The notes: generated by a model not told the origin, from the sequence alone. A stretch of 64,000 nucleotides of DNA from Streptomyces sp. LUP47B (GCF_001746295.1 NZ_MJAH01000009.1:317903-381902), one strand, 5' to 3'. Shown: positions 17,141 to 25,661, counted from the first letter of the stretch. Translations and numbers: made by a program.

Positions 17141-18643
17141 ATGACTGCAAACGTCGACGGAGTGCCCGAGAAATTCGCGACGCTCGGGCTGACCTACGAC
17201 GACGTGCTGCTGCTGCCGGGCGCGTCCGCGGTGCTCCCGAACGCGGTCGACACCTCGTCCCGCATCTCCCGCAACGTCCGGGTCAACATCCCGCTGCTCT
17301 CGGCGGCCATGGACAAGGTGACCGAGTCCCGCATGGCCATCGCGATGGCCCGCCTCGGTGGCGTCGGGGTGCTGCACCGCAACCTCTCCGTCGAGGACCA
17401 GGTCAACCAGGTCGACCTGGTGAAGCGGTCCGAGTCCGGCATGGTCACCGACCCGATCACCGTGCACCCGGAGGCGACCCTCGCCGAGGCCGACGCCCTG
17501 TGCGCCAAGTTCCGCATCAGCGGCGTCCCGGTCACCGACCCGGCAGGCAAGCTCCTCGGCATCGTCACCAACCGTGACATGGCCTTCGAGTCCGACCGCA
17601 GCCGCCAGGTGCGCGAGGTCATGACGCCGATGCCGCTGGTCACCGGCCAGGTCGGCATCTCCGGCACCGACGCCATGGACCTGCTGCGCAAGCACAAGAT
17701 CGAGAAGCTGCCGCTCGTCGACGACTCCGGTGTCCTCAAGGGCCTGATCACCGTCAAGGACTTCGTCAAGGCGGAGAAGTACCCGAGCGCCGCCAAGGAC
17801 TCCGAAGGCCGCCTGCTCGTCGGTGCCGCCGTCGGCGCCAGCCCCGAGGCCCTGGAGCGCGCCCAGGCGCTCGCCGAGGCCGGTGTGGACTTCCTGGTCG
17901 TGGACACCTCGCACGGCCACAACAGCAACGCCCTCAGCTGGATGGCGAAGATCAAGTCGAGCGTCGGCGTCGACGTGATCGGCGGCAACGTCGCCACGCG
18001 TGACGGCGCCCAGGCACTGATCGACGCCGGTGTCGACGGCATCAAGGTCGGTGTCGGACCGGGCTCCATCTGCACCACGCGCGTGGTCGCCGGCATCGGC
18101 GTCCCGCAGGTCACCGCCATCTACGAGGCCTCCCTCGCCGCCCGTCCCGCGGGCATCCCGCTCATCGGCGACGGCGGCCTGCAGTACTCCGGCGACATCG
18201 GCAAGGCGCTCGCCGCCGGCGCCGACACCGTGATGCTGGGCTCGCTGCTCGCGGGCTGCGAGGAGTCGCCCGGCGAACTGCAGTTCATCAACGGCAAGCA
18301 GTTCAAGTCGTACCGCGGCATGGGCTCGCTCGGTGCCATGCAGTCCCGCGGTCAGGGCAAGTCGTACTCGAAGGACCGCTACTTCCAGGCCGAGGTCGCC
18401 GCCGACGACAAGCTCGTGCCCGAGGGCATTGAGGGCCAGGTGCCCTACCGCGGCCCGCTGTCCAGCGTCCTTCACCAGCTCGTCGGCGGGCTGCGCCAGA
18501 CCATGGGCTACGTGGGCGCGGCCACCATCGACGAGATGGAGTCCAAGGGCCGCTTCGTACGGATCACCTCGGCGGGCCTCAAGGAGAGCCACCCGCACGA
18601 CATCCAGATGACGGTCGAGGCGCCGAACTACAGCCGTAAGTGA
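17141..18643 (+). CDS. guaB: IMP dehydrogenase GuaB2
   Basis: 500 residues. Oxidises IMP to XMP with NAD+, the committed step of GMP synthesis. The (beta/alpha)8 barrel starts at LTYDDVLLLPG; two CBS modules fill about residues 100-215; the catalytic loop is GVGPGSICTTR with the active Cys near residue 311, and the flap contains the YRGMGSLGAM segment. The ATG at 17141 follows GGGGAAGG. It is followed by a strong hairpin and then the paralogue guaB3. Full length, with all catalytic motifs present. Confidence 0.97.
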   Translation: MTANVDGVPEKFATLGLTYDDVLLLPGASAVLPNAVDTSSRISRNVRVNIPLLSAAMDKVTESRMAIAMARLGGVGVLHRNLSVEDQVNQVDLVKRSESGMVTDPITVHPEATLAEADALCAKFRISGVPVTDPAGKLLGIVTNRDMAFESDRSRQVREVMTPMPLVTGQVGISGTDAMDLLRKHKIEKLPLVDDSGVLKGLITVKDFVKAEKYPSAAKDSEGRLLVGAAVGASPEALERAQALAEAGVDFLVVDTSHGHNSNALSWMAKIKSSVGVDVIGGNVATRDGAQALIDAGVDGIKVGVGPGSICTTRVVAGIGVPQVTAIYEASLAARPAGIPLIGDGGLQYSGDIGKALAAGADTVMLGSLLAGCEESPGELQFINGKQFKSYRGMGSLGAMQSRGQGKSYSKDRYFQAEVAADDKLVPEGIEGQVPYRGPLSSVLHQLVGGLRQTMGYVGAATIDEMESKGRFVRITSAGLKESHPHDIQMTVEAPNYSRK

Positions 18644-18669
18644 GCCTTTGCTGAAAGCCACGCGCGCGT

Positions 18670-18702
18670 GAGGGCGGTCCCGGAGCATCCGGGACCGCCC
18701 TC
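18670..18702 (+). terminator. Strong terminator between guaB2 and guaB3
   Basis: A perfect 15-bp stem: GAGGGCGGTCCCGGA and TCCGGGACCGCCCTC with a 3-base loop. It makes guaB3 likely to have its own promoter. Confidence 0.9.
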
Positions 18703-18760
18703 GCCGTACCCGTCGGCGATACTGGAAGACGCTGAACGCATCAGGGAAAGGCCACACATC

Positions 18761-19885
18761 GTGACTGAGATCGAGATCGGGCGCGGCAAGCGCGGCCGCC
18801 GGGCGTACGCCTTCGACGACATCGCCGTCGTCCCCAGCCGTCGTACGCGCGACCCGAAGGAGGTCTCGATCGCCTGGCAGATCGACGCCTACCGCTTCGA
18901 GCTGCCCTTCCTGGCCGCCCCCATGGACTCGGTCGTCTCCCCGGCCACCGCGATCCGGATAGGAGAACTCGGCGGCCTCGGTGTCCTGAACCTCGAAGGC
19001 CTGTGGACGCGGTACGAGGACCCGCAGCCGCTGCTCGACGAGATCGCCGGGCTGGACGTGGACGCCGCGACCCGGCGCCTGCAGGAGATCTACGCCGCTC
19101 CCATCAAGGAGGAGCTGATCGGGCAGCGCATCAAGGAGGTGCGCGACTCGGGTGTGGTCACCGCGGCCGCGCTGTCCCCGCAGCGCACGGCGCAGTTCTC
19201 CAAGGCGGTGGTGGACGCGGGCGTGGACATCTTCGTCATCCGCGGCACGACGGTCTCGGCGGAGCACGTCTCCGGTTCCCACGAGCCGCTGAACCTGAAG
19301 CAGTTCATCTACGAGCTCGACGTCCCTGTGATCGTCGGCGGCTGCGCCACGTACACCGCCGCCCTGCACCTGATGCGCACCGGCGCGGCGGGCGTCCTGG
19401 TCGGCTTCGGCGGCGGCGCCGCGCACACCACGCGCAATGTGCTGGGCATCCAGGTCCCGATGGCGACGGCCGTGGCCGACGTGGCCGCGGCCCGCCGGGA
19501 CTACATGGACGAGTCCGGCGGCCGATACGTGCACGTCATCGCCGACGGTGGCGTCGGCTGGTCCGGCGACCTCCCCAAGGCGATCGCCTGCGGCGCGGAC
19601 GCCGTGATGATGGGCTCCCCGCTGGCCCGTGCCACGGACGCGCCGGGCCGCGGCCACCACTGGGGTATGGAGGCCGTCAACGAGGAGCTGCCGCGCGGCA
19701 AGAAGGTCGACCTCGGCACCGTCGGCACCATCGAGGAGATCCTGGCGGGCCCGTCGCACATCCCGGACGGCTCGATGAACTTCTTCGGAGCGCTGCGGCG
19801 GGCGATGGCCACGACCGGTTACAGCGAGCTGAAGGAGTTCCAGCGGGTCGAGGTCACGGTCGCCGACTCGCAGCACAAGCGGTAG
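18761..19885 (+). CDS. guaB3: GuaB3 family IMP dehydrogenase-like protein
   Basis: 374 residues, the same length as mycobacterial GuaB3 (Rv3410c, about 375). It begins VTEIEIGRGKRGRRAYAFDDIAVVPSRRTRD and lacks CBS domains. The barrel is complete (VIVGGCATYTAALHLMRTGAAGVLVGFGGGAAHTT, GGVGWSGDLPKAIACGADAVMMGSPLA), but the IMPDH catalytic-loop motif GSxCxTR is replaced by GGGAAHTTR, so the catalytic Cys is absent. In agreement, GuaB3 is not regarded as a functional IMP dehydrogenase, and its true role is undefined. The GTG at 18761 is preceded by AGGGAAAGG. Confidence 0.93.
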   Translation: MTEIEIGRGKRGRRAYAFDDIAVVPSRRTRDPKEVSIAWQIDAYRFELPFLAAPMDSVVSPATAIRIGELGGLGVLNLEGLWTRYEDPQPLLDEIAGLDVDAATRRLQEIYAAPIKEELIGQRIKEVRDSGVVTAAALSPQRTAQFSKAVVDAGVDIFVIRGTTVSAEHVSGSHEPLNLKQFIYELDVPVIVGGCATYTAALHLMRTGAAGVLVGFGGGAAHTTRNVLGIQVPMATAVADVAAARRDYMDESGGRYVHVIADGGVGWSGDLPKAIACGADAVMMGSPLARATDAPGRGHHWGMEAVNEELPRGKKVDLGTVGTIEEILAGPSHIPDGSMNFFGALRRAMATTGYSELKEFQRVEVTVADSQHKR

Positions 19886-19901
19886 GGCCTACGGCGGAAA
19901 G

Positions 19902-19931
19902 GGGGCCGGTCACCTGGTGGTGACCGGCCTC
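19902..19931 (+). terminator. Terminator after guaB3
   Basis: GGCCGGTCACC (19904-19914) and GGTGACCGGCC (19919-19929) form a perfect 11-bp stem with loop TGGT, followed by TCCTTTCG. Confidence 0.88.
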
Positions 19932-20177
19932 CTTTCGTGTGCCCGGGGCTTTGCGAGGCGGGCGGCGCGCGGGGTGGTGCGGGGGCGCGCGGTTGCGTTC
20001 GGGGTGGAAACGGGCTGGTCAGCCGGGCCGAGGGCGATAACGTCCGTGTCGGCGCCCCAGGTTCCTGGAGCGCCCCCTTCCAAGGATTTGGTTCCGGACC
20101 CCGCTCCTCGGGGCCCGGCCCGATGTCCGACGGACCGCCTACCGGGTCAATGGGCGGCATCGTGGAAGGGGGCGTCC

Positions 20178-20273
20178 ATGGGACGTCACCGCAAGCCCAC
20201 TCGCTGGGACCGACTCCGTCTGCGGATGGTGAAGTGCCGGAGGAGGTGGATCTTGCGGATTTTCGGATGGTGA
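20178..20273 (+). CDS. Possible small basic peptide (31 residues)
   Basis: ATG 20178 with GGAAGGGGG at 20164-20172 opens a 31-codon frame beginning MGRHRKPTRWDRLRLRM and ending RRRWILRIFGW. About 12 of 31 residues are Arg or Lys and four are Trp, so it is strongly cationic with an amphipathic look. Third-position GC is only about 77 percent, lower than in neighbours, and I recognise no family. It ends where the tandem repeat begins. It could be a chance frame. Confidence 0.3.
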   Translation: MGRHRKPTRWDRLRLRMVKCRRRWILRIFGW

Positions 20274-20460
20274 GCGGCCGCCCCCAAGGAAGCTAGGGGC
20301 GGACACTCCGTGAACCATCAGGAGCCTGCCGCAGTGGCCGCTGCGGTGGGCTCCACCTTGTTGGTGGGCCGATGCGCGGCCGCCCCCACGAGAACTAGGG
20401 GCGGACACTCCGTGAACCATCCACGAGTCTGCCGCAGTACCCCCTGCGGCCGACCCCACC
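20274..20460. repeat. Tandem direct repeat, about 102-bp unit, two copies
   Basis: Copy 1 starts at 20274 and copy 2 at 20376. Both share GCGGCCGCCCCCA, then a conserved block from CTAGGGGCGGACACTCCG through TGAACCATC, then CTGCCGCAGT and CTGCGG. Each copy can fold a CCGCCCC/GGGGCGG hairpin and a second CCGCAG/CTGCGG hairpin. The rest of the 690-bp gap (19932-20177 and 20461-20575) shows nothing I can assign. Confidence 0.8.
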
Positions 20461-20575
20461 TGTCTCCGTAAGGTACCCGCGCCGCGTCCCGCATGCCACC
20501 AGCTCCGGCCGCAGGTCCACCTGTGCGCCCCCCTTCACAACCGATGCGCCGCCCCTTCGCCGGGCACTGGCAGCG

Positions 20576-21136
20576 TCAGAGCGCCGCCTTCTTGGCGCCG
20601 GTGAAGGCGACGTACGCGGCGATCGCGAAGAACAGGAACGTCAGCGGGTCGGCGTCCGCCTTCCAAGCCTCCTGGAGGACGTCGAAGTGCTGGAAGAAGA
20701 GTTCGCTGAAGCTCAGCGGGGTCTCCTTGGCGGCGATTACGGCCTCGCCCACCAGCTGGCCGATGTAGACGGAGCCCAGCGACAGGACCGCGCTCGCGAC
20801 CGGCAGCACGGGGTTGCGGCCACCGAGGCGCCCTGCGGCGAGGCCGACCAGAAAGCCGACGCCGACCGCCGCCCAGCCGATCTCGTGCTTGGTCAGGCCG
20901 ATGATCGCGCCGTAGACACCGCCGGCGACCACGGCGGCGACGAAGGCGGCCACCAGACCGAGGCCGACGTTGTTGCGCACCGGAGCGGGGGCGGGGACGG
21001 CCCCGTACGGGACCCCCGGTGCCGGAGGCGGGGGAACGGCGCCCGGCTGCTGGGCGTACGGATTGCCGTCGACCGGCTGCTGCTGGGCCTGCGGCTCGGC
21101 AGGCGGCTGGGCAGGCGGTGGCGCTGACTGGCTCAT
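20576..21136 (-). CDS. Four-helix membrane protein with Pro/Gln-rich N-terminus
   Basis: 186 residues, function unknown. Residues 1 to about 60 are low-complexity (MSQSAPPPAQPPAEPQAQQQ, continuing with PYAQQPGAVPPPPAPGVPYG), as in many Streptomyces membrane proteins. Four hydrophobic segments follow: VGLGLVAAFVAAVVAGGVYG, AAVGVGFLVGLAAG, VASAVLSLGSVYIGQLVGEA, and LTFLFFAIAAYVAFTGA near the end. Between the third and fourth lies a soluble stretch ETPLSFSELFFQHFDVLQEAW. ATG 21136 is chosen over a longer frame from 21196. It may be co-transcribed with nothing; the next minus gene starts upstream at 22477, across a 123-bp gap. Confidence 0.7.
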   Translation of the reverse strand: MSQSAPPPAQPPAEPQAQQQPVDGNPYAQQPGAVPPPPAPGVPYGAVPAPAPVRNNVGLGLVAAFVAAVVAGGVYGAIIGLTKHEIGWAAVGVGFLVGLAAGRLGGRNPVLPVASAVLSLGSVYIGQLVGEAVIAAKETPLSFSELFFQHFDVLQEAWKADADPLTFLFFAIAAYVAFTGAKKAAL

Positions 21137-21259
21137 GACAGAAATCCCCCCACGGGACGGAACGAGCGGAATGGAAAAGCAGAGAAATGTGCGCACGATT
21201 GTGCGACGAGTGAGGGGAGATTAACAGGTGGGTCCGACAGAGCCACCTGCGTTTTGACG

Positions 21260-22477
21260 TCAGAGGCGGTGCGCCGCCCCCGTAGGCGTGGCCCCCCGTG
21301 TGTCCAGCAGCAGTTGGGCCTTCACCGACAGGCCCTGCAGGTCGTACGTCCGGTGCTGCTGGAGCAGGATCGTCAGGTCCGCGTCGGCCGCCGCCTCGTA
21401 GAGGGAGTCCGCGCGCGGGACCGGGCGGTCCAGGACGCTCCAGGACGGGATGTGGGGGTCGTGGTAGCTGACAGCGGCGCCAAGTTCCATCAGGCGTACG
21501 GCGACCTCCTGGGCGGGGGTGCCCTGCTGGTCGGCGAGGTCGGGCTTGTAGGTGACGCCGAGCAGGAGGACGCGGGCACCCCGCGCGGACTTGCCGTGCT
21601 CGTTGAGGAGAGCGGCGCCGCGCTGGACGACGTAACGGGGCATCTGGTCGTTGACCTGCCGGGCGAGTTCGACCATGCGCAGGGTGCGGCCGCCGCCGAG
21701 GCTGCCGCCGGTCAGGTCGCGGGGTACCGCGTGACCGCCGACGCCCGGGCCGGGGCGGAAGGCCTGGAAGCCGAAGGGCTTGGTCTCCGCGCAGCGGATG
21801 ACGTCCCAGAGGTCGACGCCGAGGTCGTGGCAGAGGACGGCCATCTCATTGACGAGGGCGATGTTGACGTGCCGGAAGTTGGTCTCCAGCAACTGGACCG
21901 TCTCCGCCTCCCGCGGACCACGCGCGCGTACCACCTTGTCGGTGAGGCGCGAGTAGAAGGCGGCTGCCGACTCCGTGCACGCGGGCGTGAGGCCGCCGAT
22001 CACCTTGGGGGTGTTGGCGGGCGTGAAGTCGCGGTTGCCGGGGTCGACGCGGCTGGGGGAATAGGCGAGGTGGAAGTCGCGGCCCGCGCGCAGACCCGAG
22101 CCCTTCTCGAGGAGCGGGCGCAGGAACTCCTCGGTGGTGCCCGGGGGCACGGGGGACTCCAGGATGACGGTGGTGTGCGGGCGCAGGCGGGTGCTCAGTG
22201 TGCGGGCGGCCCCCTCGACCTGGCTCAGGTCCAGGCCGCCGTCCGGGGAAGGCGGGGTCGGTGCGCAGATGACCGCCGTACGGACACGGCCGAGCTCGGT
22301 CGGCCCCGCGGCAGTCCGGAAGCCCCCCGAGAGCATCCGGCGCAGTTCCGCGGGGCTGAGGGAGCCGGCCTCGGGGCCGGTGCGGTAACCGAGGGTGGAG
22401 ATGCCGGCGGCGACAGCGGCCTGGGCCAGGGGCAGTCCGTAGGGGCCGAGTCCGATCACGGCGAGATCTGCGGGCAT
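21260..22477 (-). CDS. Nucleotide-sugar dehydrogenase homologue, probably catalytically inactive
   Basis: 405 residues of the UDP-glucose/UDP-ManNAc dehydrogenase fold. The N-terminal NAD site is intact (AVIGLGPYGLPLAQAAVAAG), as are the central ESPVPPGTTEE and the C-terminal Rossmann domain (ARGARVLLLGVTYKPDLADQQGTP). However, the residues needed for the two-step oxidation are changed. The Glu of SPERVDPGN is Ser142, the Lys of the AELxKLLEN helix is Gln195, the following Asn is Thr199, and the nucleophilic Cys of GGHCIP is Ala250 (GGHAVP). The frame is otherwise undamaged, which argues for a maintained non-catalytic role rather than decay. Substrate and partner are unknown. Confidence 0.85.
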   Translation of the reverse strand: MPADLAVIGLGPYGLPLAQAAVAAGISTLGYRTGPEAGSLSPAELRRMLSGGFRTAAGPTELGRVRTAVICAPTPPSPDGGLDLSQVEGAARTLSTRLRPHTTVILESPVPPGTTEEFLRPLLEKGSGLRAGRDFHLAYSPSRVDPGNRDFTPANTPKVIGGLTPACTESAAAFYSRLTDKVVRARGPREAETVQLLETNFRHVNIALVNEMAVLCHDLGVDLWDVIRCAETKPFGFQAFRPGPGVGGHAVPRDLTGGSLGGGRTLRMVELARQVNDQMPRYVVQRGAALLNEHGKSARGARVLLLGVTYKPDLADQQGTPAQEVAVRLMELGAAVSYHDPHIPSWSVLDRPVPRADSLYEAAADADLTILLQQHRTYDLQGLSVKAQLLLDTRGATPTGAAHRL

Positions 22478-22654
22478 GGCGTGGGCCGTCCTTCCCAGTA
22501 ACCGAAGCGGGACAGGTGCGCAAGCCCTGTGGACTGGACGAGCGAGCGCAATGTCAGACTAGGAGTAAATATGACCGAAATACGGCATTGGGTCCGTGTG
22601 TCTTCCTGCAGGGTTGTGAGCCGGAGTGGCCTTCGGGGTACGCGGCGGTGAAAG

Positions 22655-22663
22655 TTATCCACA
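22655..22663 (+). promoter_or_regulatory. Perfect DnaA-box sequence
   Basis: TTATCCACA matches the canonical DnaA box exactly (the usual Streptomyces form is TTGTCCACA). It lies in the 285-bp region between the sugar-dehydrogenase homologue and glpD, about 100 bases before glpD. A single box, so any DnaA effect on glpD is conjecture. Confidence 0.4.
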
Positions 22664-22762
22664 GGCTGAGGGTGACTAGTGGCCGAAGTCGGGCAAGCCG
22701 GTCAGACTTTGGACACGGGCCGGTACGTGTGAGACCAGCGCGATCGACAGCGGGAGGCAGTG

Positions 22763-24469
22763 GTGAGGACAGCGACACTGGGGCCGGCACAGCGTGCCGA
22801 GTCACTCGCAGCAATGGCCGAGCGCGAACTGGACATCCTGGTGGTGGGAGCCGGCGTGGTCGGTGCGGGTACCGCGCTCGACGCGGTGACCCGGGGCCTG
22901 TCCGTGGGGCTGGTCGAGGCGCGTGACTGGGCGTCGGGCACCTCCAGCCGCTCCAGCAAGCTGATCCACGGCGGTCTGCGCTATCTGGAGATGCTCGACT
23001 TCGCCCTCGTACGCGAGGCGTTGAAGGAGCGCGGACTGCTCCTCGAGCGGCTCGCCCCGCATCTCGTGAAGCCCGTGGCCTTCCTGTACCCCTTGCAGCA
23101 CAAGGGCTGGGAGCGCCTGTACGCCGGCTCGGGCGTCGCGCTCTACGACGCCATGTCGATGGCCCGCGGGCACGGTCGGGGTCTGCCCACGCACCGGCAC
23201 CTGAGCCACCGTCACGCCCTGCGCGTCGCGCCCGCCTTGAGGAAGGACGCGCTGGTCGGGGCACTTCAGTACTACGACGCACAGATGGACGACGCCCGCT
23301 TCGTGGCCACCCTCGTGCGCACGGCGACCGCCTACGGCGCCAAGACCGCCAACCGCGCCCGGGTGACCGGCTTCCTGCGCGAGGGCGAGCGCGTGGTCGG
23401 GGCCCGGGTGCAGGACGTCGAGGCGGGCGGGGAGTACGAGATCCGCGCCAAGCAGGTGGTCAACGCGACCGGGGTGTGGACCGACGACACCCAGGCGATG
23501 GTCGGCGAGCGGGGACAGTTCCACGTCCGCGCCTCCAAGGGCATCCACCTCGTCGTGCCCAAGGACCGCATCCACTCCACGACCGGGCTGATCCTGCGCA
23601 CCGAGAAGTCCGTGCTGTTCGTCATCCCCTGGGGTCGGCACTGGATCATCGGCACCACCGACACCGACTGGGACCTCGACAAGGCCCACCCGGCCGCCTC
23701 CAGCGCGGACATCGACTACTTGCTGGAGCACGTGAACTCGGTCCTCGCGGTGCCGCTGACCAGGGACGACGTCCAGGGCGTGTACGCGGGCCTTCGGCCC
23801 CTGCTCGCCGGGGAGTCGGACGCCACCAGCAAGCTCTCGCGGGAGCACACCGTGGCGCATCCGGTGCCGGGACTCGTCGTGGTGGCGGGCGGCAAGTACA
23901 CGACCTACCGGGTGATGGCCAAGGACGCCGTCGACGAGGCGGTGCACGGACTCGACACCCGGGTCGCCGAATGCGTCACGGAGGACGTGCCGCTGCTGGG
24001 CGCCGAGGGCTACCGGGCGCTGTGGAACGCGCGAGCGCGGATAGCGGCGCGCACCGGGCTCCATGTCGTCCGCGTGGAGCATCTGCTGAATCGGTACGGC
24101 GCCCTTGCCGAGGAGGTCCTCGACCTCATCGCCTCGGACGCCACGCTGGGCGAGCCGCTTCAGGCCGCCGACGACTATCTGCGTGCCGAGGTCGTCTACG
24201 CCGCCTCGCACGAGGGCGCGCGGCACCTGGACGACGTGCTGACCCGGCGCACCCGTATCTCCATCGAGACGTTCGACCGGGGTGTGCGCTCGGCCCGCGA
24301 GGCCGCCGAACTGATGGCGCCGGTGCTCGGCTGGGACAAGGACCAGATCGAGCGCGAGGTCGAGCACTACGAGAAGCGGGTGGAGGCGGAGCGCGAGTCG
24401 CAGCGGCAGCCGGACGACCTGACCGCGGACGCGGCGCGGTTGGGGGCGCCGGACATCGCGCCGCTCTGA
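22763..24469 (+). CDS. glpD: FAD-dependent glycerol-3-phosphate dehydrogenase
   Basis: 568 residues. Oxidises sn-glycerol 3-phosphate to dihydroxyacetone phosphate at the membrane face and passes electrons to quinone. The FAD-binding motif is DILVVGAGVVGAGTALDAVTRG; family signatures SGTSSRSSKLIHGGLRYLE and IGTTDTDWDLD follow, with the C-terminal GlpA/D helical domain at HVVRVEHLLNRYGALAEEVL. GTG 22763 lies 5 bases after GGGAGG; GTG 22760 is too close to it. In S. coelicolor this position holds glpD2 (from memory). No glpF or glpK gene is adjacent, so it is a stand-alone copy. Confidence 0.95.
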   Translation: MRTATLGPAQRAESLAAMAERELDILVVGAGVVGAGTALDAVTRGLSVGLVEARDWASGTSSRSSKLIHGGLRYLEMLDFALVREALKERGLLLERLAPHLVKPVAFLYPLQHKGWERLYAGSGVALYDAMSMARGHGRGLPTHRHLSHRHALRVAPALRKDALVGALQYYDAQMDDARFVATLVRTATAYGAKTANRARVTGFLREGERVVGARVQDVEAGGEYEIRAKQVVNATGVWTDDTQAMVGERGQFHVRASKGIHLVVPKDRIHSTTGLILRTEKSVLFVIPWGRHWIIGTTDTDWDLDKAHPAASSADIDYLLEHVNSVLAVPLTRDDVQGVYAGLRPLLAGESDATSKLSREHTVAHPVPGLVVVAGGKYTTYRVMAKDAVDEAVHGLDTRVAECVTEDVPLLGAEGYRALWNARARIAARTGLHVVRVEHLLNRYGALAEEVLDLIASDATLGEPLQAADDYLRAEVVYAASHEGARHLDDVLTRRTRISIETFDRGVRSAREAAELMAPVLGWDKDQIEREVEHYEKRVEAERESQRQPDDLTADAARLGAPDIAPL

Positions 24470-24505
24470 AGCCCCGGGCGAGTTCGGCATGCGGCTCGAC
24501 CGCGT

Positions 24506-24580
24506 GTCACTGGTCCGAGCGTCACTGGACCCAGCGTGATTGGACGCAGTACCACTGGGCCGAGCATCACTCGAACGAGT
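24506..24580. repeat. 15-bp degenerate tandem repeat, five units
   Basis: Units of exactly 15 bases follow one another: GTCACTGGTCCGAGC, GTCACTGGACCCAGC, GTGATTGGACGCAGT, ACCACTGGGCCGAGC, ATCACTCGAACGAGT. The array starts about 37 bases after the glpD stop and sits between two convergent genes. Confidence 0.8.
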
Positions 24581-24617
24581 GTCGTGGGTCGGGATCTTCG
24601 GTCGGAACCCGGTCGTT

Positions 24618-25661
24618 CTACGAGGTGCGGGGGCAGAACTCGGCGGCGAGCAGGGCCGTTTCGAGGTCGGGGTCTGCGATCGACGTCGTGTTCACGCGGA
24701 AGGTGAGGACGCGACGGCCGTCGACCGTGGCTGCGGTGCGCACGTAGCTGCCGGTGATGCGGCCGTTGTGCCCCCACACCGTCGTGCCGCACGGCAGCTT
24801 CACCGGGAACAGCCCCATGCCGTACAGGCCGTGTGCGGTGCGGGTGTCCGTCATCTCGTGCAGCCAGTACGGGGACAGCAGCCGTCCGCCGAGCAGCGCC
24901 GCGTAGAAGCGGTCCAGATCGGCGAGGGTGCTCACCAGCTCGCCCGCGGCCCCGGCCACCCGCGGGTCGAGCGCGGTGATGTCGGACCCGTCGGCGGTGT
25001 AGGCACGACCGTGTGGAGAGGGCAGAGAGGTGCGCGAACCAGGAAAGGAGGTGCCGGTCAGGCGCAGCGGGGCGATGATCCGCCGCTCGGCCTCGACCGC
25101 GTAGGAGTTGCCGGTGACCTGACGGATCAACATGCCGAGCAGGACGTAGTTGGTGTTCGAGTAGGAGTAGCGGCCGGGGTCGGCCGGAGGGTGGGTGAGA
25201 GCGATACGGACGGCTTGAGCAGGAGTGAGGGGGATCAGGCCCCGGGTGTCCGCGGTGAAGTCGTTCAGGCCGCTGGTGTGGGTGAGCAGGGCGCGCAGGG
25301 TCAGCGCGCGGCCGTCGTTGCCCGCTCCGCGCACCAGGCCGGGCAGGTGCCGCTCCACGGTGTCGGACAGCTTCAGCCGGTGTTCCGCGGCAAGTTGGAG
25401 GACGACCGTCGCGATGAAGGTCTTGGTGATGCTGCCGGCGCGGAAGTGGTCGGCGCGGGCGATTCCCGGGCCCGCCTCGGCGTAACGGCTCTCGCTCTGA
25501 TCCCGGGCCAGGAGCGCCGCGGCGGGAGCGCCGCCCCGCGCGACCAGCAGCGGGAGCACCGCGTCCGTGGGCGGGGCCGAGGGTGCCGAGGAGGCTGCCG
25601 GGGCCAGGGCGAGCAGCGCCAGGGACACAAGAACGACCAGGAGTGTCCGAAGCGGCGGCAT
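24618..25661 (-). CDS. Secreted serine hydrolase, class C beta-lactamase / DD-peptidase family
   Basis: 347 residues. A signal peptide (LRTLLVVLVSLALLALAPAASSA) directs export. The penicillin-recognising fold has the SxxK motif SITK (Ser about 79), YSN as the Tyr-x-Asn motif (about 166), and HNG in place of KTG near residue 297. These are the motifs of R61-type D-alanyl-D-alanine carboxypeptidases and of class C-like esterases. It could trim peptidoglycan stems or act as an esterase; sequence alone does not decide. It is monocistronic and divergent from the kinase cluster. Confidence 0.88.
   Translation of the reverse strand: MPPLRTLLVVLVSLALLALAPAASSAPSAPPTDAVLPLLVARGGAPAAALLARDQSESRYAEAGPGIARADHFRAGSITKTFIATVVLQLAAEHRLKLSDTVERHLPGLVRGAGNDGRALTLRALLTHTSGLNDFTADTRGLIPLTPAQAVRIALTHPPADPGRYSYSNTNYVLLGMLIRQVTGNSYAVEAERRIIAPLRLTGTSFPGSRTSLPSPHGRAYTADGSDITALDPRVAGAAGELVSTLADLDRFYAALLGGRLLSPYWLHEMTDTRTAHGLYGMGLFPVKLPCGTTVWGHNGRITGSYVRTAATVDGRRVLTFRVNTTSIADPDLETALLAAEFCPRTS

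Noticed and set aside
17117..19876. A 919-codon open frame antisense to guaB2 and guaB3
   Set aside because: It mirrors the third-position GC bias of the two genes, has no ribosome site and no family features; it is a shadow frame typical of high-GC DNA.
20274..20460. CRISPR array
   Set aside because: Only two long units with internal hairpins, no regular spacers and no cas genes in the window.
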